From NCBI GenBank assembly GCA_947629955.1, contig CANRFT010000014.1, positions 1 to 48,275 of the forward strand: a stretch of 48,275 bases of DNA. Reading direction: 5' to 3'. A model generated the notes under the pieces. That model did not search any database and was not told the DNA's origin. It was given only the letters and a program-made list of their open reading frames with translations. The stretch comes from an uncultured Oscillospiraceae bacterium (GTDB taxonomy: Bacteria > Bacillota > Clostridia > Oscillospirales > Oscillospiraceae). The translations under genes were made by a program, and so were the position numbers. Shown one piece after another: positions 18,676 to 25,769 of this stretch; positions within the stretch are counted from its first letter, which is position 1; each line of letters opens with the position of its first letter.

Positions 18676-19329
18676 TCACTGCTGGCTGCTGCAGGTTTTC
18701 AGCCTGCGGTAGATCTCCAGCCCGTCTTTTCGTCCGAAACGGCGCAGGGCGTCCAGATAGATCACTTTTGGCGACGCTCCCGCCTGAAGGGTATCCTGGA
18801 TCTCTTCCAGACGGTCAGCATACGCGGTGCCCTCAAATGCCTCGCGGAGCATCTGCCGGATCTGAAGGCTCTCCTGGTAGGCGGCGTAGAACTGGCCGAT
18901 GTCCAGCGTTTTGCGCTGGGTGCGAATCAGGTTCGCCCGCGCGGTGTTCTCTCCCGCCGCGGCGATCCCCTGCTCGACGCTGTCGCTCAGGATCACCCGG
19001 TGCTTTGTCCCGGAGCGCTCCTGCCAGTAGTCCCGGAGGGCCTTGAAGCCGGTGTCGCCGCTGATGACCACGGCATTTTTGCATTGCTCGGCTCCGAACA
19101 GCTCTCCGACCTTCGTGGCGATGTAGAAGTCGAGGCCGTTCTTTCGTTTTTCCAGCAGCTCGCAGACCTCGAACCCGCAGCCGGAATTTTTGATGTTATC
19201 CAGATGCCGCCGTTCCATCGTAGGGGAGGCGGGGCCGTAGAAGACGATGACGTGATCTGTGGGCAGGAGATATTCGCTGCCCCGCATCCCGGAGTTGTGG
19301 ACATTTTCGTAGTCGATCAGGAAATACAT
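18676..19329 (-). CDS. NYN/PIN-like domain protein, putative ribonuclease
   Basis: 217 residues. It opens with YFLIDYENVHNSG, the first Asp-containing strand of NYN domains, and continues with GLDFYIATKVGELF and NAVVISGDTGFKALRDYW, which supply the other conserved acidic residues of the PIN-like metal site. The C-terminal 80 residues are helical and charged. NYN proteins are Mg2+-dependent RNases. No membrane segment is visible. It stands at the left edge of the island as the first cargo gene. A defence role alongside the CRISPR system is inference. The start at 19329 is supported by the first conserved strand and a GGGGGCG site. Confidence 0.75.
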   Translation of the reverse strand: MYFLIDYENVHNSGMRGSEYLLPTDHVIVFYGPASPTMERRHLDNIKNSGCGFEVCELLEKRKNGLDFYIATKVGELFGAEQCKNAVVISGDTGFKALRDYWQERSGTKHRVILSDSVEQGIAAAGENTARANLIRTQRKTLDIGQFYAAYQESLQIRQMLREAFEGTAYADRLEEIQDTLQAGASPKVIYLDALRRFGRKDGLEIYRRLKTCSSQQ

Positions 19330-19434
19330 AACAACGCCCCCTCGACCACAGTATAGCACAGATGGCGGCTGCGGTCGAGAGGGTGTTAGAGCGCAAAACG
19401 GGTTGCGGACAACCGCTGACACAAAGATTACATG

Positions 19435-20079
19435 CTAGGGTTCCTGAGAAACCTCTTCCTCCTGCGGGACAACGGACGCTGAGTCAGTTTGAGATCCCGC
19501 TTGGTCCATGTAAAGCCATTGGATTGTGTACTCCGTTTCGGTAGCATCGCCAATGTTCTTCACGTAGTCCTTCAAGAGCGCTTTCACTCGCTGTTCCGCC
19601 TCTGCCAGGAGTGTGCAGTCGGTGGAGGCGGCCTCTTTCAATTTAGCCTGAGCCTCACTGAATGCCCGGGTCTCGTCTTCTGCCGTTATTTTTGCCGAAT
19701 CCTTCGCCACAATATAGGAATCTTTGGTCAGAGAAGCGGAATCTACACGGCAGTTCAATACCTCTACTGGTGGTAAGGTAATAGTCACGTGGTCTTGATC
19801 AACCGTAAATTCCATCTTAGAGGCATCAATTCCCAAGCGGACCACGCCGCTGTACTCAATCCAGAATTTTTTATCCTGTTTCCAGAATAAAATGCCCGCC
19901 GCATCCTTTTCAAAATACTTCGCCACATTGTGATAGTAACAGTCCATCACCGCAAGCTCACAGATGTATTCCATCTGCGATTTTTCGATCCCTGGCTTGA
20001 CAGGAGATTCTTTGGTGCCGCATGCTGTGCATGAGAGGAGCATCACCAGCGCCGCAAAAAAACTGATCCACTTTTTCAT
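19435..20079 (-). CDS. DUF4230 lipoprotein
   Basis: 214 residues. A lipoprotein signal (hydrophobic core then LLSCTACG, lipidated Cys near 19-22) is followed by a DUF4230-type body: an N-terminal helical segment, VRLGIDASKMEFTVDQDHVTITLPPVEVL, and a C-terminal helical part with ALLKDYVKNIG. The C terminus is acidic and Gln/Glu-rich. The function of DUF4230 is unknown. It lies 13 bp after a second DUF4230 gene, so the two are an operon and probably partner at the membrane. Confidence 0.7.
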   Translation of the reverse strand: MKKWISFFAALVMLLSCTACGTKESPVKPGIEKSQMEYICELAVMDCYYHNVAKYFEKDAAGILFWKQDKKFWIEYSGVVRLGIDASKMEFTVDQDHVTITLPPVEVLNCRVDSASLTKDSYIVAKDSAKITAEDETRAFSEAQAKLKEAASTDCTLLAEAEQRVKALLKDYVKNIGDATETEYTIQWLYMDQAGSQTDSASVVPQEEEVSQEP

Positions 20080-20092
20080 TTGACGCCTCTCC

Positions 20093-20719
20093 TTACTCAA
20101 TGACCAACGCATAAGCGTCACCCCACTGTTCGATAAACGGCTCAACCAGTGCTTTGACGGTATTTTTTGCGTTCTGGTCGGCTAATTCAAAGATTGCATC
20201 TTCTATTTTGCTCTCCGCTTTCACATCGGCCTCGCACGCTTTAAATGCGGTCTCTGTTACCGTGCTGGTGTTGGCTTTGTCATTCATGAAGATGTAATCT
20301 AAAGACGAAATGTCTACATTGGCCTCGGTGATGTATACGTCCGGAATCGTGACATGGATCGTTTTCTTTCCCGCTTCATCTTCTGAATCCACTATATTGA
20401 TGTTAAGCTGATCCAGGTTGATGCCGGCCTTGACAGTTGCCTCATAGGAGACATAATAATCGATCTGTTCAGGTTTCTCGTTGTTGTTCACCTGGGCGAT
20501 TCCATTATATACCGCCGTAAATGTGGACAGCTCACTGACATTGATGATTTTTTTCAAAGTCGAATCCGTTACTACCTCCGGCTCCTGATTCGGTTTCCCG
20601 ACCGTCTTCGGCATGATGGACCAAGCCACAAAAATGGCAACAGCGATAACTGCTGCAGCGACAAGAATCGGTAGGGTTTTTGCTTTTTTCTTTGAAGATG
20701 TCGTTTTTTCCTCAGACAT
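20093..20719 (-). CDS. DUF4230 membrane protein
   Basis: 208 residues. A Lys/Ser-rich cytosolic start of about 15 residues precedes one membrane helix (TLPILVAAAVIAVAIFVAWS). The outer part shows the DUF4230 pattern: YEATVKAGINLDQLNINI, IHVTIPDVYITEANVDISSL and a helical end with VKALVEPFIEQWGDAY. It is a paralogue of the next gene. The ATG at 20719 follows GGAGGG. The topology suggests a single-pass, outward-facing protein paired with the lipoprotein. No function is known. Confidence 0.7.
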   Translation of the reverse strand: MSEEKTTSSKKKAKTLPILVAAAVIAVAIFVAWSIMPKTVGKPNQEPEVVTDSTLKKIINVSELSTFTAVYNGIAQVNNNEKPEQIDYYVSYEATVKAGINLDQLNINIVDSEDEAGKKTIHVTIPDVYITEANVDISSLDYIFMNDKANTSTVTETAFKACEADVKAESKIEDAIFELADQNAKNTVKALVEPFIEQWGDAYALVIE

Positions 20720-20855
20720 ACGGTCATTCCCTCCTTGAATGTGTAAAGCTGATAGCTTTTTCTTTATACTGTAACTGAGCGGAAAAATGGGATGTCTGGA
20801 TCTGCGGTTCACATTTTCTTTTTCATAAAAGCCAGATCAAACAACTGGTCATTCA

Positions 20856-21266
20856 TTACAGCGTTCTTAGCTCCAGATCCAACTTGACCACCTGCATCCA
20901 ACGCAGATGGACGAAGTGAAATTTGGGATCTCCGTTTTCATCCAGGAGACCGGTAGGTCTGCGCCCGGAGACGGATAGCAGAATCGGCCTGTTTCCCGCC
21001 AGCCTGAGCAGTTCAGCCAGAGGCTTGATCGGCAGCACGGCGCACACCGCGTCCGCCTCCCTCACAGCCGGGGCCAGATCGGCCACATCCTCCACCGTGT
21101 CGGGCCAAACGGTCAGGCGAACCGGCCCACCCATGATCCGACGCAGGTCCGCCATCTGTCTCTCTGTCATTCTGTGGCGGGAGATCCACAGCACATTCTT
21201 CGTCTTTCCCTCGCCTCCTTCCCGCTCCTTGCGGCGCGCGCCCTCAAAGTGGGTCCGCTGGGCCAT
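20856..21266 (-). CDS. Small conserved protein, Csx20-like (tentative)
   Basis: 136 residues as drawn. The conserved part begins near residue 23 (NVLWISRHRMTERQMADLRR) and continues with EADAVCAVLPIKPLAELL, PILLSVSGRRPTG and FHFVHLRWMQVVKLD. The opening (S-x-H-x-[ML]-T-x-x-Q) and the alternating strand-helix pattern recall Csx20 and the related Csx16, small CRISPR-linked proteins reported as cyclic-oligoadenylate ring nucleases. The resemblance is by eye and weak. The first 22 residues are low-complexity; no good ribosome site precedes the ATG, and a GTG at the Val of NVLW may be the true start. It is 12 bp from the Gly-rich peptide gene. Confidence 0.5.
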   Translation of the reverse strand: MAQRTHFEGARRKEREGGEGKTKNVLWISRHRMTERQMADLRRIMGGPVRLTVWPDTVEDVADLAPAVREADAVCAVLPIKPLAELLRLAGNRPILLSVSGRRPTGLLDENGDPKFHFVHLRWMQVVKLDLELRTL

Positions 21267-21278
21267 ACCGGCGCAGCG

Positions 21279-21461
21279 TTACTGCCCGGAAGCAGCTTTT
21301 ACCATCTCCGCGACGGAGCCCAGCCCCGCTCCGATAAGGGCACCGATACAGTTTCCCACCGCTTTGCCCAGCATTCCGTTTCCACCCGCGTATGAGGCGA
21401 TGGCCTCTCCGATGGTTCCGCCGACCCTGCGGCAGACTTCCACGATTTCTTCCAGCTTCAT
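21279..21461 (-). CDS. Gly-rich hydrophobic small peptide
   Basis: 60 residues. A short charged start (MKLEEIVEVCRRVG) is followed by a Gly/Ala-rich hydrophobic segment (GGNGMLGKAVGNCIGALIGAG) typical of bacteriocin-like or membrane-inserting peptides. No double-Gly leader cleavage site is clear. The ATG at 21461 has a GGAGATG site. It begins about 80 bp from the CRISPR leader and reads away from it. A similar Gly-rich peptide stands by the leader of the other array. Confidence 0.5.
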   Translation of the reverse strand: MKLEEIVEVCRRVGGTIGEAIASYAGGNGMLGKAVGNCIGALIGAGLGSVAEMVKAASGQ

Positions 21462-21539
21462 ATGAACATCTCCTTTCACTTGCCTTCATATCACTCTCGG
21501 ATCATTCGGGCAGTTTTTCAGGGCATGCGGGAAAAATTA

Positions 21540-21734
21540 GTGCGAACCTCTCGTTTTTACACGGGGAAACACACTGTCCGGAAAGAGGTTCGCACCGCCA
21601 GATGGCGGCCAAGCGGAAGGATTTTTGCTCTTTCTTGACAAAAACACTTGCATTTTTTACGTATGGTGATAAAATATAGATGCGGGTTGTGGAACTCCCA
21701 CAAAAACGCCTGACTCGGGTTGTGCAGTTTTGCT
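21540..21734 (+). promoter_or_regulatory. CRISPR leader of array 1
   Basis: About 195 bp nearly identical, in inverted orientation, to the leader of array 2. It starts with a 12-bp inverted repeat (GTGCGAACCTCT at 21540-21551, complement at 21584-21595). A candidate promoter is TTGCAT (21648-21653) with TAAAAT (21670-21675), spacing 16 bp, preceded by TTGACA (21635-21640). The last 25 bp before the first repeat (ending GTGCAGTTTTGCT) are also conserved. Confidence 0.8.
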
Positions 21735-22167
21735 GACGCAACCCGCACCCCTCACGGGGACGGCAACCGGGGGACCTGGCCAAGCCCATCATCAAAAACG
21801 TGACGCAACCCGCACCCCTCACGGGGACGGCAACTTGATGGCCCAGCAAGTCAAATAGACCCCGATGGACGCAACCCGCACCCCTCACGGGGACGGCAAC
21901 ACGTGGGCGGAGGAGTTGGACGCGCCCGCCCGGCGATGCAACCCGCACCCCTCGGACGGCAACGTGCTGCTCCTACGGCTGCCCCGCCCGCCGTCCCGAC
22001 GCAACCCGCACCCCTCACGGGGACGGCAACCTCAACGGCCTTGATAGCCTCGTCGAGCTTGGCGACGCAACCCGCACCCCTCACGGGGACGGCAACCCGG
22101 CGTTTGCTTCGCCGCTCTCCACCTTTTGGACGGTGACGCAACCCGCACCCCTTGCGGGACAGCAAAA
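21735..22167 (+). CRISPR. CRISPR array 1 (7 repeats, 6 spacers)
   Basis: The 33-bp repeat starts GACGCAACCCGCACCCCTCA and ends CGGGGACGGCAAC; CCCC-TCAC-GGGG can form the crRNA hairpin. Repeats begin at 21735, 21802, 21868, 21935, 21998, 22064 and 22135; spacers are 33-38 bp. The fourth repeat has a 4-bp deletion and one substitution, and the last is degenerate, as expected at the end away from the leader. A terminator follows. The array is transcribed toward the leftward cas operon. Confidence 0.95.
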
Positions 22168-22210
22168 AAGACTGCCAGCCAGCATTCTGCCGGTTGACAG
22201 TCTTTTTTGC
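22162..22210. terminator. Terminator between array 1 and cas6
   Basis: 13-bp arms GCAAAAAAGACTG and complement enclose a GC-rich interior stem; T-runs are present on both strands, so it can end both the array transcript and the convergent cas operon transcript. Confidence 0.8.
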
Positions 22211-22216
22211 TCTGAT

Positions 22217-22951
22217 TTAATTTACCTTTACCCCGCCCATGCCCAGGGTGGTTTTGATCCCCACTCCGGCATAGCCGGAGAACAGCAACAGAGCATTGGC
22301 AAAATCCCGCTGGAAGGCGGATAAGCGGTTTTCCAATGTGAGTTCGCCCACAAAACCGGGAATGGAACTGCCCTTCAGATAAAACATCCGGCTTTGGAGC
22401 CGGAATTCCCGGCACCGCAGCCCATCGGCCAGCGCCTCCAGGCCCTCGCCGTCCTCGTCCTCAATGACGCAGCCGGGAAAGGAACCGTTCCACTTTTTGA
22501 TTAGGCTCTGCACGATCAGTCGTGTGGTGGGGAGATTCAGATACCGGCTGCGGCTTTTAAACCCGGTAGCGGTGCAGAACCGAAGCCGGTGGAGGCCGCT
22601 GTGGGCGGCGCCCATATCCAGCAATGTCTCCACATCCGGCACCCGTTCGCACAGCCGGTCTGCCACACGAAGGGTGACCTTATCCTTTTCCAGATAAAAC
22701 TCCCGCGTTTCCTCCAAAATTGGGGAGAGGGCGGCGCGGCAGCTCTCCCCCAGCAGGTTCACTGTCCAGATCAGATCCTCGCCCTGCCGGGAGAGAAACT
22801 GGCTCACTGGGGTGACGCCGTCCTCGTGGACGTCAACGCTGAAAGGGGCGGGCGCCATTGCCAGAAGCGCCGCATACAGGCGGTATCCCCACTCCGGCCG
22901 GGGCCGGCATGGGCTTGCCGGCAGGAGTGTCAAACGGTATTGGGTCAGCAT
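22217..22951 (-). CDS. cas6: CRISPR repeat endoribonuclease Cas6
   Basis: 244 residues. The C terminus carries the glycine-rich loop characteristic of Cas6 RAMP proteins (LLFSGYAGVGIKTTLGMGGVKV). Two ferredoxin-like halves are consistent with the length. Cas6 cuts the precursor crRNA within the repeat to leave an 8-nt 5' handle, here predicted as ACGGCAAC. Candidate catalytic His residues are present (for example in DVHEDG and the AAHSGLHRL segment) but cannot be assigned by eye. The ATG overlaps the end of the preceding sigma-like gene by 7 bp. It is the last gene of the operon and faces array 1. Confidence 0.88.
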   Translation of the reverse strand: MLTQYRLTLLPASPCRPRPEWGYRLYAALLAMAPAPFSVDVHEDGVTPVSQFLSRQGEDLIWTVNLLGESCRAALSPILEETREFYLEKDKVTLRVADRLCERVPDVETLLDMGAAHSGLHRLRFCTATGFKSRSRYLNLPTTRLIVQSLIKKWNGSFPGCVIEDEDGEGLEALADGLRCREFRLQSRMFYLKGSSIPGFVGELTLENRLSAFQRDFANALLLFSGYAGVGIKTTLGMGGVKVN

Positions 22952-23805
22952 TGAATATACTCCTTCAGAAAATCACGATAGGATGACCGCTGCATGGAAA
23001 TCGCGGAAGTGTTGACGTTTTTATGTTCCACTTTCTTCATATAGGCTGCATATACATCCAGCGGCAGAGGCTGCCCGGGAGGCTCATCCATTGTGCGGCC
23101 ATCCACCAGATCTCCGTAACGCTTCAAGTCGCTGTTTATGATCTCTACCGCTGTTCGGCAGCTCCGATACAGGATATAATCCAAAAACTCCGTTTTAATT
23201 GCTGCAAACAGATCCCGTTCATGACGGATGAACACCTGGCCGTGGCTGCTGGCCTGGAGGATCTCAACCGCGCTGTCTGTGAAAAAAAGGCGATAATAGT
23301 TGATTCGTGTTGGATTGTTTGCCCGTCCGCTCAGCCGTTCAGGCAGCGTGAGCATGAGCGTCAGCAGCTCCAGAGTCATGTCGTCTAATGCGAGTTTGTT
23401 CCCGCCCTCGCTGCTTTTGCCCGGGATAAGGCTGCCCATAGTATCACCGGAGTCATCGCCTATAGGCATATCCAGCGAATCATGTCGTGTCTTGACCGCG
23501 ATTTCCTTATCTGTCCTGTCTGAGATTTTGGTTTCCCGTCTCCCGTCATAGTCCTGCCGGACAAGATCCTTTATGCGGTATCCCAGTCGCGCGGCAAGAA
23601 AATCGCTTAGAGCGCCAGCCTCCGCATTGAACGCCTGCCAATCATTCAGGAAAAACAGGCCCATCGCGTCAGCCTTCTTCGGGAACACTTCCATAGCCAG
23701 AATAAAGATTTCGTTTTGCAACGCCATTCTCGCCGCGTCGCATCCCTCCGGGGGCAGTTCACACCATTTTCGCCCGATCTGGTCCAGACGTTCTCGTTTG
23801 TCCAT
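22945..23805 (-). CDS. Sigma-factor-like protein within the type III CRISPR operon
   Basis: 286 residues with no standard cas name. Residues of about 40-130 resemble sigma-70 region 2 of the SigH/SigK kind: DWQAFNAEAGALSDFLAARL, then GYRIKDLVRQDYDGRR, then HDSLDMPIGDDSGDTMGSLI, the last matching the SLD-x-PI...L-x-D/S-x-I stretch after region 2. The C-terminal part (about 252-283, YMKKVEHKNVNTSAISMQRS) could be a helix-turn-helix (region 4-like). The middle (150-245) is helical and unassigned. The start follows a clear AAGGAGG site. It sits 13 bp after the standalone CARF gene and overlaps cas6. A transcription role is inference; it could also be a Cas11-like helical subunit. Confidence 0.5.
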   Translation of the reverse strand: MDKRERLDQIGRKWCELPPEGCDAARMALQNEIFILAMEVFPKKADAMGLFFLNDWQAFNAEAGALSDFLAARLGYRIKDLVRQDYDGRRETKISDRTDKEIAVKTRHDSLDMPIGDDSGDTMGSLIPGKSSEGGNKLALDDMTLELLTLMLTLPERLSGRANNPTRINYYRLFFTDSAVEILQASSHGQVFIRHERDLFAAIKTEFLDYILYRSCRTAVEIINSDLKRYGDLVDGRTMDEPPGQPLPLDVYAAYMKKVEHKNVNTSAISMQRSSYRDFLKEYIQC

Positions 23806-23818
23806 GGCCACGTCCTCC

Positions 23819-24439
23819 TTACAGCGCGAGGATGCGGTCAATGGTCTCCTTGGGGTTCTTTACGCCCCGGTCAGCCAGAACCCGGACAATCTCATCCAAC
23901 TGGATCAAGGCGGTCATATCGTATACACTGGCCCGGGGGGGCTGGACGGAGCGGTCGACCAGACCATAGACGATACAGGAGATGCTGGTATTCTTCTTGA
24001 CGCGATAGGCGTATTGCACCGCCATCATCACGGCGGTGGACAGAGGCTTGGTGCCATAGGTCATGCAGGCGAAGAGCTCGTCGTCGTCCTCCACAAAGTC
24101 GATGAGCTTCTGGAAGGTAGCTACATGCACTGCCACGCGCTCGTCTGTCTCCACAGAGATCTGCTCCACGCCTTTGGGGCAGCAAAATCCACGAACTGCG
24201 CAGAGCTGATCCAGTTGGGTCTGGAATACGGCGGCATTGCGGCGGCCGTCTTCATTGTCGGTCATGACGGCGATGACCCGGAAACTCTCTCCCGGCTCCA
24301 CATAGCCGTTCACCGCTGTGAGGATGGGGAAGCAGGTGGCTTCCTCCATCTGAAGCCTGGTATTGCCCACGGCACCGTATTGATAGGACTTCAGCTGTCC
24401 TTCCCCCTGTAACGGAACTACGGTAAAGAATTTTTTCAT
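23819..24439 (-). CDS. Standalone CARF-domain protein (TM1812/Csx2-like)
   Basis: 206 residues. The Rossmann-like CARF fold is suggested by SFRVIAVMTDNED and LFACMTYGTKPLSTAVMMAV followed by TSISCIVYGLVD, which corresponds to the ligand-binding D-x-T-H/G-G region of TM1812-type proteins, here with Tyr-Gly. No HEPN motif (R-x4-H) or other nuclease domain is visible, so it could be a ring nuclease that removes cyclic oligoadenylate or a ligand-controlled regulator. The gene overlaps the end of the CARF-HEPN gene by 4 bp and is followed by the sigma-like gene. Confidence 0.72.
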   Translation of the reverse strand: MKKFFTVVPLQGEGQLKSYQYGAVGNTRLQMEEATCFPILTAVNGYVEPGESFRVIAVMTDNEDGRRNAAVFQTQLDQLCAVRGFCCPKGVEQISVETDERVAVHVATFQKLIDFVEDDDELFACMTYGTKPLSTAVMMAVQYAYRVKKNTSISCIVYGLVDRSVQPPRASVYDMTALIQLDEIVRVLADRGVKNPKETIDRILAL

Positions 24440-25752
24440 TTGCGATGCTTCTCCTTCCTTTTGGTGGGGGACAGGCGGTCCAGCGCGGTCAACAGGGCTT
24501 TTTTGATATCCTGCACGGACAGCGCCTCCAATTTTTTGTATCTGGGCGAGGAAAGCCCGGATAAATACTTCTCTAGGTCCTTCTGATTCTCTGTCCCAGA
24601 ATCATTAGCGTGGTTAATCATATTCCGGATACTGCGGATATAAAGATAGTCTGTTAAAATGTCGTGCATTGCCATATATGAGCAGTGGAACTGAAACAAA
24701 CCGCTTTGTTCCATCTTCTGCTGCAAACGGCTCAGGGCATTCTGGGGGGGATTATACTGGAGCATCCTTGTCAGTCGCTCTCGGAAGCATACCTCTTCAA
24801 TGCTCTCGTAGTTCTTCTTGTCTAATCCCTCAAACGCCTTTGGACTTGCCTCAAGAATATCTGGACGATCCCGCAGAATATAGGCGGGTATCCGCTCCTT
24901 ATAGAGGGTGAGCGCTTGTTGGATCATGCCATTCTCCACGCACCAGCGGATGATACCCGGCATGGTCATGCTCCGGCCGAATTTTTCTCGGAAGGCGGGG
25001 ATCAAAACGCACATGAGCGGATCAGAACAATTCTCGACCTCATTCAAGGCCATATTAAAGGCATCCATCTTTTCGTCAAGATTCTGCGTCTGGCAGATTG
25101 AGATGGCCTCCGTCAGATCTTTCATGGAGTCTACCAGCAACTTGATCTTTGAATCCTTGGTATTCTGGTAATATGCACTGAGGCTCTTTACATTGCCCAT
25201 GCTGGACAGCTCCTGCATCCCGCCTACCAAATCAAACATACCAATCAGATGAGAGATGTCCTCCACCCGCTTGGTCTGATAATTGCTGTACACAGCTCCT
25301 GCGGTGGAAACGCCCCGGTAAGTAAGCACCCGGCTGAGCAGCAGCAAGTACATATTGGCGTTGCGGAAACCGCCGGTGGTATCAAGGTAGATGCTGTCGC
25401 CTGTCTGCACATACTTGTTCACAATCGCAGGGATGGCTGTCTCTGCGAAGTTTTGGTTCTCGTCATATTGGACCCCAATCACTTTTACCGTTAAGCCATC
25501 TCTCCTCAGCAGCGCACCGAGCCGCTTTACGCCCGCTTGAGCTGTCTTGGTCGCCACACAGATAACTTCGATGATGTCGCTGTGAGCTTTCAGCAAATAT
25601 CGCACAGGAGCGTCGTTGGTCTGAGTTCCGAAAACCGTAGTTCCATCTGGACAGGTGTATTCTCTGGGAGTTCGGAGCAATCCAACGACCTTTCCTTTCT
25701 TGTCCTTCCTGTACCGGAGATTGCTGAGGAACAGAATGATTTTCTTTGACAT
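24436..25752 (-). CDS. CARF-HEPN ribonuclease, TM1812/Csx family
   Basis: 438 residues. The N-terminal CARF domain opens IILFLSNLRYR and holds the ligand motif YLDTTGGFRNANMYLLLLSR (Asp124-Asn131), typical of TM1812 proteins that bind cyclic oligoadenylate. A helical middle links to a C-terminal HEPN domain with R376-NMIN-H381, the R-x4-H catalytic motif of HEPN RNases. On binding the second messenger made by Cas10 it would cleave RNA non-specifically. The ATG at 25752 has a GAGGT site; a GTG 21 bp upstream overlaps the previous stop and is an alternative. Confidence 0.85.
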   Translation of the reverse strand: MSKKIILFLSNLRYRKDKKGKVVGLLRTPREYTCPDGTTVFGTQTNDAPVRYLLKAHSDIIEVICVATKTAQAGVKRLGALLRRDGLTVKVIGVQYDENQNFAETAIPAIVNKYVQTGDSIYLDTTGGFRNANMYLLLLSRVLTYRGVSTAGAVYSNYQTKRVEDISHLIGMFDLVGGMQELSSMGNVKSLSAYYQNTKDSKIKLLVDSMKDLTEAISICQTQNLDEKMDAFNMALNEVENCSDPLMCVLIPAFREKFGRSMTMPGIIRWCVENGMIQQALTLYKERIPAYILRDRPDILEASPKAFEGLDKKNYESIEEVCFRERLTRMLQYNPPQNALSRLQQKMEQSGLFQFHCSYMAMHDILTDYLYIRSIRNMINHANDSGTENQKDLEKYLSGLSSPRYKKLEALSVQDIKKALLTALDRLSPTKRKEKHRK

Positions 25753-25769
25753 TTCTATACCTCTTCGCC

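Noticed and set aside
21851-22415. Minus-strand open frames across array 1
   Set aside because: Same reason: repeat-derived translation that also runs into cas6 in another frame.
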